Shown here: positions 10,001-18,090 of the stretch, one piece after another
Numbering within the stretch: position 1 is the stretch's first letter
Layout: every line of letters begins with the position of its first letter
Source: Candidatus Accumulibacter necessarius
Lineage (GTDB): Bacteria > Pseudomonadota > Gammaproteobacteria > Burkholderiales > Rhodocyclaceae
Assembly (NCBI GenBank): GCA_017302435.1
Contig: JAFLDL010000001.1
Coordinates: 1 to 64,000, forward strand
Length of the DNA stretch: 64,000 bases
Direction of reading: 5' to 3'
Position numbers and translations under genes: made by a program
Notes under the pieces: model-generated
Seen by the model: only the letters and a program-made list of their open reading frames with translations
The model's database searches: none
What the model was told of the DNA's origin: nothing

Positions 10001-10468
10001 GTGATGGGCGAGGAGGGGGCGATCGGCGGCACGGCACGCTACGTCGACTCGTCGCTCGAGCGCGTGCAGATCAAGGTGAGCGGCATGGCCAGCGATCGTT
10101 ACCTCGTTAGTTGCAACGGCCGCGCTTTGCCGCTGCGCGCGACCGGCAAGGTTGGCGAGTTTGTCTCCGGCGTCCGCTACCGGGCGTGGAACCCGCCCTC
10201 GGCGCTGCATCCGACGATTGGCGTGCATGCGCCACTGGTCTTCGATCTGGTCGACACGTGGATGAGGCGCTCGCTCGGTGGTTGCCAATATCACGTCGAA
10301 CATCCCGGCGGGCGCAACCCCGACCGCTACCCGGTCAATGCCAACGAGGCCGAAGGCCGCCGCCTTGCGCGCTTCATTCCCTTCGGCCATACGCCTGGTG
10401 TGATCGACGTGCAACCCACGCCAGCCAATGCTGGCTTCCCGTTTACGCTAGACTTGCGGCGATCCTGA
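7082..10468 (+). CDS. Transglutaminase-like protein fused to DUF2126
   Basis: A cytoplasmic-looking protein of 1128 residues. The N-terminal bacterial transglutaminase accessory domain (about 1-85) is followed by a transglutaminase core with the Cys-His-Asp order: GSCRDSAW near residue 179, LHAWCEVY near 229 and GLDPTSG near 245. The remaining ~800 residues form the DUF2126 region (COG4196 type), with blocks such as GTGGGNHFVFGG and HRAEFCIDKLYSP. Predicted amidoligase/peptide-modification gene sets combine such proteins with ATP-grasp and alpha-E proteins; the substrate is unknown. I take GTG 7082 as the start because GGAG at 7072-7075 is then 6 bases away; the in-frame TTG at 7076 would abut that site. 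It heads a cluster with the next two genes. Confidence 0.88.
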   Translation: MSIHVALNHRTHYRYDRLIALSPQVVRLRPAPHSRTPILSYSLKVTPAQHFINWQQDPQANYLARLVFPEKTREFCVEVDLVVSMSVINPFDFFPEPYAATFPFQYQDWQQEELEPYLHRLPLTPLLRGFLDTVPSAPRASVDFLVDLNQQVQRAVGYVIRLEPGVQTPEETLELARGSCRDSAWLLVQVLRHLGLAARFVSGYLIQLVPDVKSLDGPSGTDHDFTDLHAWCEVYLPGAGWIGLDPTSGLFAGEGHIPLACSPQPSSAAPITGFTEACECEFEHHMKIERVWEAPRVTRPYSEEQWSAIEALGHQIDAELAGGDVRLTMGGEPTFVSIDDHDGAEWNIDALGPTKRTRAAEVFHRLREKYAPQGLQHFGQGKWYPGEQLPRWSLNCYWRRDGQPVWNNPALYADETRDYGADDVLAGRFLHQLAERLAVNPKHVFPACEDVFYYLWREHRLPANVDPFRSRLDDPLERERLAKVFRQGLDKVVGYVLPLKRDPQTGWRSGQWFLRSGRCYLVPGDSPIGYRLPLDSQPWVAKEDYPYIHAPDPTQAFPPLRPHAEIRAQVVISHSESLAAEQAAVTGEHFAERALERLSDALTHVGEEGGARLLPVTTPAAAVTRTSVSAQARNGVLYIFMPPTETLDDYLELVAAVEATAEALASPIIVEGYEPPSDPRLTNFRVTPDPGVIEVNIQPSATWDELVERTTHLYEAAHLSRLCTEKFMLDGRHTGTGGGNHFVFGGATALDSPFLRRPDLLRSLISYWHNHPSLSYLFSGLFIGPTSQSPRVDEARNDSVYELEIAFSQFPPPSGDGSECVAPWVIDRVLRNLLIDSTGNTHRAEFCIDKLYSPDGPTGRLGLLEMRAFEMPPHARMSLAQQLLLRALIARFWRSPYAPERLVRWGTELHDRFMLPHFVQQDFDDVIAEMRAAGYPLESVWFAPHFEFRFPVHGSISAQGIDLELRHALEPWHVMGEEGAIGGTARYVDSSLERVQIKVSGMASDRYLVSCNGRALPLRATGKVGEFVSGVRYRAWNPPSALHPTIGVHAPLVFDLVDTWMRRSLGGCQYHVEHPGGRNPDRYPVNANEAEGRRLARFIPFGHTPGVIDVQPTPANAGFPFTLDLRRS

Positions 10469-10476
10469 AAACACTC

Positions 10477-10499
10477 GGCGCGGGAAGAACTCCCGCGCC
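10477..10499 (+). terminator. 9-bp perfect hairpin between transglutaminase and ATP-grasp genes
   Basis: GGCGCGGGA (10477-10485) and TCCCGCGCC (10491-10499) form a perfect 9-bp stem with a 5-base loop, 8 bp after the upstream stop codon, followed by TGTTTCG. The T-tract is short, so it may be a weak terminator, an attenuator or an mRNA-stabilising hairpin. It ends 10 bases before the ATG of the next gene, which has no obvious Shine-Dalgarno of its own. Confidence 0.5.
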
Positions 10500-10509
10500 T
10501 GTTTCGTTC

Positions 10510-13068
10510 ATGCCGCGTTCCCTGCTTTCGAGTTACCTGAAGAAAACCGACCGCTTCGACGAAATGCTCGCCGAGGATGGCAGCGTTCGCGCGTCGTGGC
10601 ACCCCTTCGTTGCCCACCTTGACGCGGCAACGCCCGAGCAGATGCGGCACCGGCTCGATTATGTGCGCCGGCGAATCCTCGAGAACGGTGTCACCTACAA
10701 TGTCTACGCCGATCCCAAGGGAGCAGATAGGCCCTGGGAGCTCGATCCGCTGCCGCTGATCCTGTCACCTGTCGAGTGGCAGGAACTGGCCAGCGCCGTA
10801 ACGCAGCGGGCCCGTTTGCTCAATGCCGTGCTGAAGGACCTCTATGGCCCGCAGGATCTGCTCAAGGACGGCAGCCTGCCGCCGGCACTGGTGTTTGGTC
10901 ACAACAATTTTCTCTGGCCGTGCCAGGCTGTCCAGCAGCCTGGCGAAACCTGGCTGCACCTCTACGCGGCCGATCTTGCGCGTTCGCCTGATGGGCGCTG
11001 GTGGGTGATTGCCGACCGCACGCAGGCGCCCTCCGGTGCGGGTTATGCCCTCGAGAACCGAACCATCATTGGCCGGGTTTTTCCCGAGCAGTTTCGCGAT
11101 CTGCATGTCCAGCACCTCGCCTCGTTTTTCCGCGAGCTGCAGGACAGCCTGGCCTACTGGGCGGCGCCGACCAGCGAAGCACCGCTGATCGTTCTGTTGA
11201 CGCCGGGTCCCTACAACGAAACCTATTTCGAGCACGCTTATCTGGCGCGCTATCTGGGTTTTCCACTGGTCGAGGGACACGATCTGACGGTGCGCGGCGA
11301 GTGCGTTTACCTGCGGACGCTGAGCGGCTTGCGCCGCGTGCACGCCATCCTGCGGCGACTCGACGACGATTACTGCGATCCGCTTGAACTGCGCGGCGAT
11401 TCGGCGCTCGGCGTTCCCGGCCTGCTGCAGGCGGTACGCGCGGGCAATGTCCTGGTTGCCAATGCGCTCGGCAGTGGCCTGCTCGAGTCGGCGGCGCTGC
11501 CCGGCTTCCTGCCCGGTATCTGCGAGAAGCTGCTCGGCGAGCCGCTGAAGATGCCTTCGGTGGCGACATGGTGGTGTGGCGAGCAGGCGGCGCTGGAGTT
11601 CACCATCGACCACCTCGACGAACTGGTGATCAAGGGTTCCTACCCCTCGCAGCGTTTCGATCCGATTTTCGGCAATGAGCTGACCGGCAGCAAACGCGAA
11701 GCGATGATTGCCCGCCTGCGCGCCAGGCCGCAGGCCTATGTCGCGCAGGAGCTGGTGAATTTCTCGCAGGCGCCGGCGTGGAGCACGACCCATGCCCGGC
11801 GTCTATTGCCGCGCGGCGTGGGCCTGCGCGTCTTTGTCGCCGCCACCCCGGGTGGCCATGTGGTCATGCCGGGGGGACTGACGCGCGTCTCTGCCGTCTC
11901 CAATGCGCGAGTCATCTCCATGCAGCGCGGCGGTTCGAGCAAGGACACCTGGGTGTTGACGGATCAGGCGGTCAATACCTTCAGCCTGCTCAAGCATTCG
12001 GTTGGCAAGGCCGACCTGGTGCGTGGTGGCCGCAACCTGTCCTCGCGGGTGGTCGAAAGCCTGTACTGGTTTGGCCGCTACGCCGAACGCTGTGACAAGA
12101 CTTCCCGCCTCTTGCGCGTCGCGCTTTCACGCCTGGTCGATGCCGGCGTCGACACACTGCCGGCCCTCATCTCGGCCGTCGACCTCTGCCGTGTCCTGCA
12201 ACTGCTGCCAAGCGCGGAGGCCGAAGCCAACAGTGCCACCAAGGCCAAAGCTGTGGCTGCCGACTGGTCGCGCGAAAAGCAGATGCTCAGCGCCATTTGC
12301 AGCAAGGAGTGGGGTGACGGTCTGGCCGGCGACATCCGCCGCCTGCTGTGGGTGGCAACCCAGGTACGCGAGCGCTTCTCGCTCGACAACTGGCATGCGA
12401 TCAACCGTCTGCAACACCAACTGCAACGTTACAGCGAAGGCATGACCGAGGTCGCTCAGCCCGAGCTCGGCGAGGCGCTCGCCTTTCTCGATCAGGTCCT
12501 GCTGACTTCCTCGTCGCTGGCCGGCTTCGCGATGGACAACATGACCCGCGACGACGGCTGGCGTTTTCTGATGATCGGCCGGCGCATCGAACGCCTCGTC
12601 TTCCTTGCCAACGCGGTTTCCGGCTTTCTCCGCCTGGAGTCGGCACGCGCTGCCGGCAGCCTCGAGTGGTTGCTGGAGCTGACCGACAGCATCATCACCT
12701 ACCGCTCGCGCTACATGATCCAGCCACAGGTCCTGCCGGCGCTGGACCTGATCGTTTTTGACGAAGGCAACCCGCATTCGGTCGCCTTTCAACTGCAGAT
12801 CCTGGTCCGTTACCTGGACAATCTGACGCGCCTGCTCGGCGGTCCCCGTGACGAAGCCCTGCGTTCGGCTGGGGCACGCCTGCAGAGCTTTGACCTCGGG
12901 CGTTTCGAGGGCCAGAGTTTTACCGACTGCCGCGGTTGCGATCCCTGCGTTGATCTGGCGGTCATGCTGGGGGAGATTTCCCTCGCTGCGGCGGCGCTTT
13001 CGGATCGTCTGGCGATGCGTTTTTTCAGCCATGTCGGCGATGTCAGCCGCTACACTCTCGCCTCGTGA
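10510..13068 (+). CDS. Circularly permuted ATP-grasp / alpha-E (DUF403) protein
   Basis: An 852-residue two-part protein. The N-terminal ~490 residues are the circularly permuted ATP-grasp type (DUF404/DUF407), with blocks such as VTYNVYAD, LDPLPLIL and a segment beginning TPGPYNETYFEHAYLA. From about residue 508 a helical alpha-E (DUF403) domain begins with SRVVESLYWFGRYAERC. ATP-grasp enzymes of this group are predicted to form amide or peptide bonds; alpha-E domains recur beside them and beside transglutaminases. The start ATG 10510 lacks a clear ribosome site, but family proteins share the segment from about residue 8 (DEMLAEDG), so a much later start is unlikely. The next gene overlaps by 4 bases (GTGA). 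Confidence 0.88.
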   Translation: MPRSLLSSYLKKTDRFDEMLAEDGSVRASWHPFVAHLDAATPEQMRHRLDYVRRRILENGVTYNVYADPKGADRPWELDPLPLILSPVEWQELASAVTQRARLLNAVLKDLYGPQDLLKDGSLPPALVFGHNNFLWPCQAVQQPGETWLHLYAADLARSPDGRWWVIADRTQAPSGAGYALENRTIIGRVFPEQFRDLHVQHLASFFRELQDSLAYWAAPTSEAPLIVLLTPGPYNETYFEHAYLARYLGFPLVEGHDLTVRGECVYLRTLSGLRRVHAILRRLDDDYCDPLELRGDSALGVPGLLQAVRAGNVLVANALGSGLLESAALPGFLPGICEKLLGEPLKMPSVATWWCGEQAALEFTIDHLDELVIKGSYPSQRFDPIFGNELTGSKREAMIARLRARPQAYVAQELVNFSQAPAWSTTHARRLLPRGVGLRVFVAATPGGHVVMPGGLTRVSAVSNARVISMQRGGSSKDTWVLTDQAVNTFSLLKHSVGKADLVRGGRNLSSRVVESLYWFGRYAERCDKTSRLLRVALSRLVDAGVDTLPALISAVDLCRVLQLLPSAEAEANSATKAKAVAADWSREKQMLSAICSKEWGDGLAGDIRRLLWVATQVRERFSLDNWHAINRLQHQLQRYSEGMTEVAQPELGEALAFLDQVLLTSSSLAGFAMDNMTRDDGWRFLMIGRRIERLVFLANAVSGFLRLESARAAGSLEWLLELTDSIITYRSRYMIQPQVLPALDLIVFDEGNPHSVAFQLQILVRYLDNLTRLLGGPRDEALRSAGARLQSFDLGRFEGQSFTDCRGCDPCVDLAVMLGEISLAAAALSDRLAMRFFSHVGDVSRYTLAS

Positions 13069-14084
13069 TCGCCGTGAACCTGCTCCCAGCCCGCTATCAT
13101 ATTGTTCACGAGACGATTTACAGTTACGAGAGCCCGGTGTCTCTGTCGCGTCAGCTGTTGCATCTGACGCCGAGAGACTGCGCATGGCAGCGCTGCCTGG
13201 CGCACCAGATCACCGTCGACCCGACGGTGACCGCGGTGCGCGAGCGCCTGGACTGCTTCGGTAATCCGGTCATGGAGCTCGCCATCGAGTTTCCCCACGA
13301 CAGCCTTTCCGTTCGCGCCGAGAGCACGATTGACGTCTTGCCGCATTTGCCGGCTGACGCACTGCTTGCCCTGGGCGCTTGTACGCCGGCGATCACTGCT
13401 GGCCAGGCCAGGCAGCCGCAGTCGACGACACCTGGCTACCTGAGAGCGTCGCCGGCGTGGGAGTCGGTACGCGAGGCGCTGGCTTACGGCTCGCGGCCGG
13501 TGTTGCTCGACGCCGGTTGCTTCCAGTTCGAGTCGCCCTATGTGCGTGTGAAGCACGAGTTTGCCGCCTACGCGCAACCGTGCTTTACGCCCGGGCGGCC
13601 GGTGCTTGAGGCCGTGCAGGCGCTGATGAGCCGCATCTACAACGAGTTCGAGTTCGATCCCGAGGCGACCACCGTCGCTACACCGGTGCTCAAGGTGCTG
13701 GCCGAAAAGCGTGGTGTCTGCCAGGACTTCGCCCACCTGATGCTATCCTGCCTGCGCTCAAAGGGTCTCGCTGCGCGCTATGTCAGCGGCTATCTGCTCA
13801 CCCATCCGCCACCAGGCCAACCCCGAATGGTGGGTGCTGATGCCTCACACGCCTGGGTTTCGGTGTATTGCCCGGAACTGGAAGGCGGCCGCTGGGTGGA
13901 CTTCGACCCGACCAACAACCTGCTGCCAGACACCCAGCACATCACGCTGGCCTGGGGGCGCGATTTCGCCGACGTCTCACCACTGCGCGGCGTCATTCTT
14001 GGGGGCGACGCGCACGAGCTTGATGTGGCCGTCACCGTCACGCCGATCGTCAAAGCCTGCGATGTGGCTTTGTCAGAGCCTTAG
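13065..14084 (+). CDS. Transglutaminase family protein
   Basis: A 339-residue protein with an N-terminal beta-rich bacterial transglutaminase accessory domain (about 1-90) and a papain-like transglutaminase core. The triad is visible as GVCQDFAHLML (Cys near residue 219), ASHAWVSVY (His near 262) and WVDFDPTNN (Asp near 281). The GTG start at 13065 overlaps the TGA of the preceding ATP-grasp/alpha-E gene, indicating translational coupling; an in-frame GTG lies at 13074. No signal peptide is evident. The enzyme could act as a peptidase, amidase or crosslinker. Its partner genes suggest it works on the product of the ATP-grasp ligase, but that is inference. Confidence 0.88.
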   Translation: MIAVNLLPARYHIVHETIYSYESPVSLSRQLLHLTPRDCAWQRCLAHQITVDPTVTAVRERLDCFGNPVMELAIEFPHDSLSVRAESTIDVLPHLPADALLALGACTPAITAGQARQPQSTTPGYLRASPAWESVREALAYGSRPVLLDAGCFQFESPYVRVKHEFAAYAQPCFTPGRPVLEAVQALMSRIYNEFEFDPEATTVATPVLKVLAEKRGVCQDFAHLMLSCLRSKGLAARYVSGYLLTHPPPGQPRMVGADASHAWVSVYCPELEGGRWVDFDPTNNLLPDTQHITLAWGRDFADVSPLRGVILGGDAHELDVAVTVTPIVKACDVALSEP

Positions 14085-14294
14085 GGCTCGCGGCACGGAC
14101 TGGTGGGCGTGTATCCCGGTCGCCGACGAGACGCCGCCTGGACTCGCTGTCGACGAAGTGCCTGCAGCACCGGCTGTCATTCTTGAGGCGGAGATGCATC
14201 GACTTGACCGTCTATTTTGTTGTCGATTCCGGCGGTGGGTGGGTTGGCCGTGCCCGCTTCTGTTAGGATTCCCGTTGGCTCCGACGAACCGCCA

Positions 14295-16232
14295 ATGACC
14301 GCCTTGCTTTCCGACGTCTTTTCTGCAGATGGGCCGCTGGCGGCCGGTGTTCCCGGCTATCGCCTGCGCAGCCAGCAGCTTGAGCTCGCCGAGCGCATCG
14401 CTGCTGCGATGGCCGACAATCGCGTGCTGGTCGCCGAGGCCGGCACCGGCACCGGCAAGACCTATGCTTATCTGGTGCCGGCGCTGCTTGCGGGTGGAAA
14501 GGTCATCGTGTCGACCGGTACCCGCAACCTGCAGGACCAGCTCTTCACGCGCGATATCCCCACCATCCGTCAGGCGCTCAAGTCGCCGGTCAAGGTGGCG
14601 CTGCTCAAGGGGCGAGCCAACTACCTTTGCCACTATCACCTCGCGCGTTCGCTGGCTGACGGCCGTTTCCTTTCCCGTGACGACGCATCTCATGCGCAAC
14701 GGATCGCCCGGTTCGCCCGCAAGACACGCAGCGGTGACAAGGCGGAGTGCGCTGATGTCCCTGAGAACGCGACGGTGTGGGCGATGGTCACCTCGACGCG
14801 TGACAACTGCCTTGGTCAGGACTGTCCGAACCACAAGGAGTGCTTCGTGCTGGCCGCTCGTCGCGAGGCACTGGCAGCCGATCTGGTGGTGGTCAACCAT
14901 CACCTCTTTTTCGCTGACGTGATGCTCCGCGACGAGGGCACGGCAGAGCTTTTGCCGGCCTGTAACACCGTGATTTTTGATGAAGCCCATCAGTTGCCCG
15001 AAGTCGCCAGCCTGTTTTTTGGCGACAGCGTGTCCACCGCGCAGCTGCTTGAACTGGCACGCGATGCGCAACTCGAAGGGGTGGCCTCGGCGCGGGACTG
15101 CCTTGATCTGCCCAGGTTGTGTCGCGTGCTCGAAAAGGCCGTTCGCGACTTGCGTCTGGCCTTGCCGGTGGATCCTGCACGCTACGCGCTGGTCCAGCTC
15201 GAAGCGCTGCCCGGCTTTGCGAGTGCGCTGGCCGCGGTGATCGCCGACCTCGAAGCCCTGGCATCGTTGCTCGAGACGCAGGCACAGCGCGCCGAAGGGC
15301 TCGAGAACTGCTGGCGGCGTGCGAGCGACTTGTTGACCCGCCTGCAGTCCTGGCAGAGCGGGGCCAATGCCGACTTCGTCCGCTGGGGCGAGACCTATAC
15401 GCACGCGCTGCAGCTCAATGCCACGCCGCTGGCGATCGCAGAGATCATGCAGAAGCAGATGAGCGGACACCCGCGGGCCTGGATATTCACTTCGGCAACC
15501 CTCGCCGTGCAGAACGATTTTGCGCACTACTGCGGCGAGATGGGACTGGGAGACGCCTGCTCGGCGCGTTGGGAGAGTCCCTTCGACTACCCGCGGCAGG
15601 CCCTGCTGTACGCGCCGCGGAATCTGCCCGATCCGAACAGTGCCGGCTATACCGAGGCGGTGGTCAAGGCGGCATTGCCGGTGCTCAAGGCGAGCGGTGG
15701 CAGGGCGTTCTTTCTGTGTACTTCCCTGCGTGCGATGCGTCGAACGCACGAGCTGCTCGCCGAGTGGCTGCAACGTGACGGGCTCGACTTGCCCCTGTTA
15801 TTGCAGGGAGAACGCAGCAAGAACGAGTTGCTCGAACGTTTTCGCCGACTGGGCAACGCCATTCTGATCGGCAGTCAGAGTTTCTGGGAGGGCGTCGATG
15901 TGCGTGGCGAAGCGCTGTCGCTGGTGGTGATCGACAAGTTGCCGTTTGCGCCACCGGATGACCCGGTGCTCTCGGCGCGCATCGAGAAGCTGAAGAGCGC
16001 CGGTCGCAATGCCTTCATGGAGTACCAGTTGCCACGTGCGGTGATCAACGTCAAGCAGGGCGCAGGCCGCCTGATCCGTGACGAAACCGACCGCGGCGTC
16101 CTGATGATCTGCGACCCGCGGCTGATCAGCAAGCCCTACGGCAAACATATCTGGCGCAGCCTGCCACCGATGAAGAGAACGCGCGACCTTGCTGACGCGC
16201 TGGCTTTTTTTGCCAGCGGACCGGTTGCCTAG
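14295..16232 (+). CDS. yoaA: DinG/YoaA-type ATP-dependent DNA helicase with Fe-S cluster
   Basis: A 645-residue superfamily 2 helicase of the XPD/DinG group, near the length of E. coli YoaA. Walker A is at residues 49-57 (EAGTGTGKT), Walker B DEAH near 228 (IFDEAHQLPE) and motif VI near the C-terminus (NVKQGAGRLIRDETDRG). Fe-S cluster cysteines appear as ANYLC near residue 115 and the C-x4-C-x5-C set in NCLGQDCPNHKEC near 175-185. These enzymes unwind DNA 5' to 3' and act in replication repair. ATG 14295 fits the family start; an in-frame extension to 14217 has no support. It stands 5 bp ahead of the next gene. YoaA versus DinG naming is not certain. Confidence 0.88.
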   Translation: MTALLSDVFSADGPLAAGVPGYRLRSQQLELAERIAAAMADNRVLVAEAGTGTGKTYAYLVPALLAGGKVIVSTGTRNLQDQLFTRDIPTIRQALKSPVKVALLKGRANYLCHYHLARSLADGRFLSRDDASHAQRIARFARKTRSGDKAECADVPENATVWAMVTSTRDNCLGQDCPNHKECFVLAARREALAADLVVVNHHLFFADVMLRDEGTAELLPACNTVIFDEAHQLPEVASLFFGDSVSTAQLLELARDAQLEGVASARDCLDLPRLCRVLEKAVRDLRLALPVDPARYALVQLEALPGFASALAAVIADLEALASLLETQAQRAEGLENCWRRASDLLTRLQSWQSGANADFVRWGETYTHALQLNATPLAIAEIMQKQMSGHPRAWIFTSATLAVQNDFAHYCGEMGLGDACSARWESPFDYPRQALLYAPRNLPDPNSAGYTEAVVKAALPVLKASGGRAFFLCTSLRAMRRTHELLAEWLQRDGLDLPLLLQGERSKNELLERFRRLGNAILIGSQSFWEGVDVRGEALSLVVIDKLPFAPPDDPVLSARIEKLKSAGRNAFMEYQLPRAVINVKQGAGRLIRDETDRGVLMICDPRLISKPYGKHIWRSLPPMKRTRDLADALAFFASGPVA

Positions 16233-16237
16233 ATCGC

Positions 16238-17572
16238 ATGGACACAGATCTTCCTGCGTCCTTATCCGGCTTGCTGGCGGCCGACCGCCGCGTTGCAGCC
16301 GACCTGATCAATCGTGATTGCGTCTGTATCTCCGTTGACCACGAATCGTTGAAACGGGCGCTCGAAGAGGGCGAGGGCACGGTGTCACACGCCGAGGTGC
16401 TGGCGACCCGACCCCATCTGTTTGCGAATAGCGTGGTCTTTGTCAGCGAGGCGAATCTCGCGCGCATGGCGCGGATTATCGCTGTGCTCGAAAAGGTCGT
16501 GAGCTTGCCCGCCTATCGCGAACGGGTTCTCGCCTATGCGCCGCCGGTAGCTCGCTACTCGCCCGGAGCCGCCGGCGTCTTTCTGGGTTACGACTTCCAT
16601 CTCGGCCCTGACGGCCCGCAGTTGATCGAGATCAACTCGAATGCGGGCGGGGCGCTGTTGAACGCGCGCCTGTTGCGCGCGCAGCGGGCCTGCTGCGCGC
16701 CGGTCGCCAGCATGATGCCGGCGCAGACTCCGGTCGACGCGGCATTGGTCGCCATGTTTCGCGAGGAATGGCATCTGGCCCGATCCGCTGCGGCCCTGCG
16801 GCCGCTGGCGCACATCGTGATTGTCGATCAGCGGCCGGGCGAGCAATACCTGGCGCCAGAATTCGAACTCTTTCGCCAGTTGTTCGAGGCGAACGGTATT
16901 GGCGCCATGGTGGCCGACCCGGCCGAGCTCTCCTTCGACGGGGAGCGTCTGCACTGCCGCGGGCAGGTGATCGACCTGGTCTACAATCGACTCACCGACT
17001 TTGCCCTTGAAGAGCCGCAGCACGCTGCGCTGCGGGCCGCCTACCTGGCCGATGCCGTGGTCCTCACGCCGCATCCGCAGACGCATGCGCTGTTTGCCGA
17101 CAAGCGCAATCTGGCAGCCCTTGGCGATGACTGCTGGCTGCGAGAAATCGGCTTGAATGAGGACGAGCGCCTGCTCCTGTCAAGCAGCATTCCACGCACC
17201 GAGCAAGTGCTTCCGGCGCAGGCCGAGGCCTTCTGGGCCAGTCGCAGGCAGTGGTTTTTCAAGCCGGTGGCTGGTTTTGGCAGCAGGGCAACCTATCGTG
17301 GCGACAAGGTGACCCGGCGCGTTTTCGAGGAGGTGTCGCGTGGTGGCTACGTGGCGCAGGCAGTGGTTCAGCCATCGCTGCGGCGCCTGCTGGTCGACGG
17401 CGTCGAGCAGGACTTCAAGGTCGATCTGCGCAACTACGTTTATCGTGGCGCCGTGCAACTGGTGTCGGCGCGTCTGTACCGTGGTCAGACGACCAATTTC
17501 CGGACTCCCGGCGGCGGCTTTGCTGCGGTTTTTCCGGTGCCGTGCCAAGGTTTGGCAGGAAGCTGCAGATGA
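16238..17572 (+). CDS. ATP-grasp-like conserved protein of unknown substrate
   Basis: A 444-residue protein with an ATP-grasp look. LIEINSNAGG sits near residue 128. A Lys in WFFKPVAGFGSRATYRGDK near 344 is suited to nucleotide binding. The C-terminal DFKVDLRNYVY and RGQTTNFRTPGGGFAAV blocks fit metal and phosphate binding. Such folds join carboxylates to amines or thiols; no substrate can be named. It starts 5 bp after the helicase gene, without a clear ribosome site, and its TGA overlaps the ATG of mobB (17569-17572), so the three are likely one unit. Its nearness to the permuted ATP-grasp cluster about 2 kb upstream is notable, but a functional link is unproven. Confidence 0.7.
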   Translation: MDTDLPASLSGLLAADRRVAADLINRDCVCISVDHESLKRALEEGEGTVSHAEVLATRPHLFANSVVFVSEANLARMARIIAVLEKVVSLPAYRERVLAYAPPVARYSPGAAGVFLGYDFHLGPDGPQLIEINSNAGGALLNARLLRAQRACCAPVASMMPAQTPVDAALVAMFREEWHLARSAAALRPLAHIVIVDQRPGEQYLAPEFELFRQLFEANGIGAMVADPAELSFDGERLHCRGQVIDLVYNRLTDFALEEPQHAALRAAYLADAVVLTPHPQTHALFADKRNLAALGDDCWLREIGLNEDERLLLSSSIPRTEQVLPAQAEAFWASRRQWFFKPVAGFGSRATYRGDKVTRRVFEEVSRGGYVAQAVVQPSLRRLLVDGVEQDFKVDLRNYVYRGAVQLVSARLYRGQTTNFRTPGGGFAAVFPVPCQGLAGSCR

Positions 17573-18090
17573 AGCTGTTCGGCATTGCCGGTTACTCCGG
17601 TTCGGGCAAGACAACGCTGATGGAAAGATTGCTGCCGCGCATCACGTCGCTCGGTCTGCGCGTCTCGGTACTCAAGCACGCGCACCACAACTTTGATGTC
17701 GACCAGCCGGGGAAGGACTCTTTTCGCCATCGCCAGGCCGGTGCCAGCGAGGTGCTCCTGGCCAGCAGCGCACGCTGGGTGTTGATGAACGAGCGGCGAG
17801 GCGCTCGTGAGCCGACGCTGGCCGAGTACGCCGCACATTTCTCGCCCTGCGATCTGGTTCTGGTCGAGGGCTTCAAGCACGAGGCGATTCCACAACTGGA
17901 AGTGTATCGGCCAGCCAATGGCAAGCCACCGCTGTGGCCCGGGCTTTCGCACATCGTCGCGGTTGCCTCCGATCAGGCGCGGCCGGCGAACCTGCCGGCC
18001 GATAGGGTGTGGCTGGATCTGAATGATACGGATGCGATTGTCCGCTTTATCCTCGATTACTGTTCAACCTGGGAGAAAGATGCATGCTGA
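17569..18090 (+). CDS. mobB: Molybdopterin-guanine dinucleotide biosynthesis adaptor MobB
   Basis: A 173-residue P-loop GTP-binding protein. Walker A GYSGSGKTTL is at residues 8-17, KHAHHNFDVDQPGKDS follows near 40, and the LVLVEGFKHE block near 98 is typical of MobB. It helps MobA attach GMP to molybdopterin in the cytoplasm. The length matches the family. It overlaps the upstream ATP-grasp gene by 4 bases and the downstream moeA by 7 bases, so translation is probably coupled. Together with moeA, moaD and moaE it forms a molybdenum-cofactor block; mobA, moaA and moaC are not in this window. Confidence 0.95.
   Translation: MKLFGIAGYSGSGKTTLMERLLPRITSLGLRVSVLKHAHHNFDVDQPGKDSFRHRQAGASEVLLASSARWVLMNERRGAREPTLAEYAAHFSPCDLVLVEGFKHEAIPQLEVYRPANGKPPLWPGLSHIVAVASDQARPANLPADRVWLDLNDTDAIVRFILDYCSTWEKDAC

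Noticed and set aside
14073-15773. A 566-codon minus-strand open frame over the helicase gene
   Set aside because: It is antisense to the helicase motifs; no recognisable protein family.
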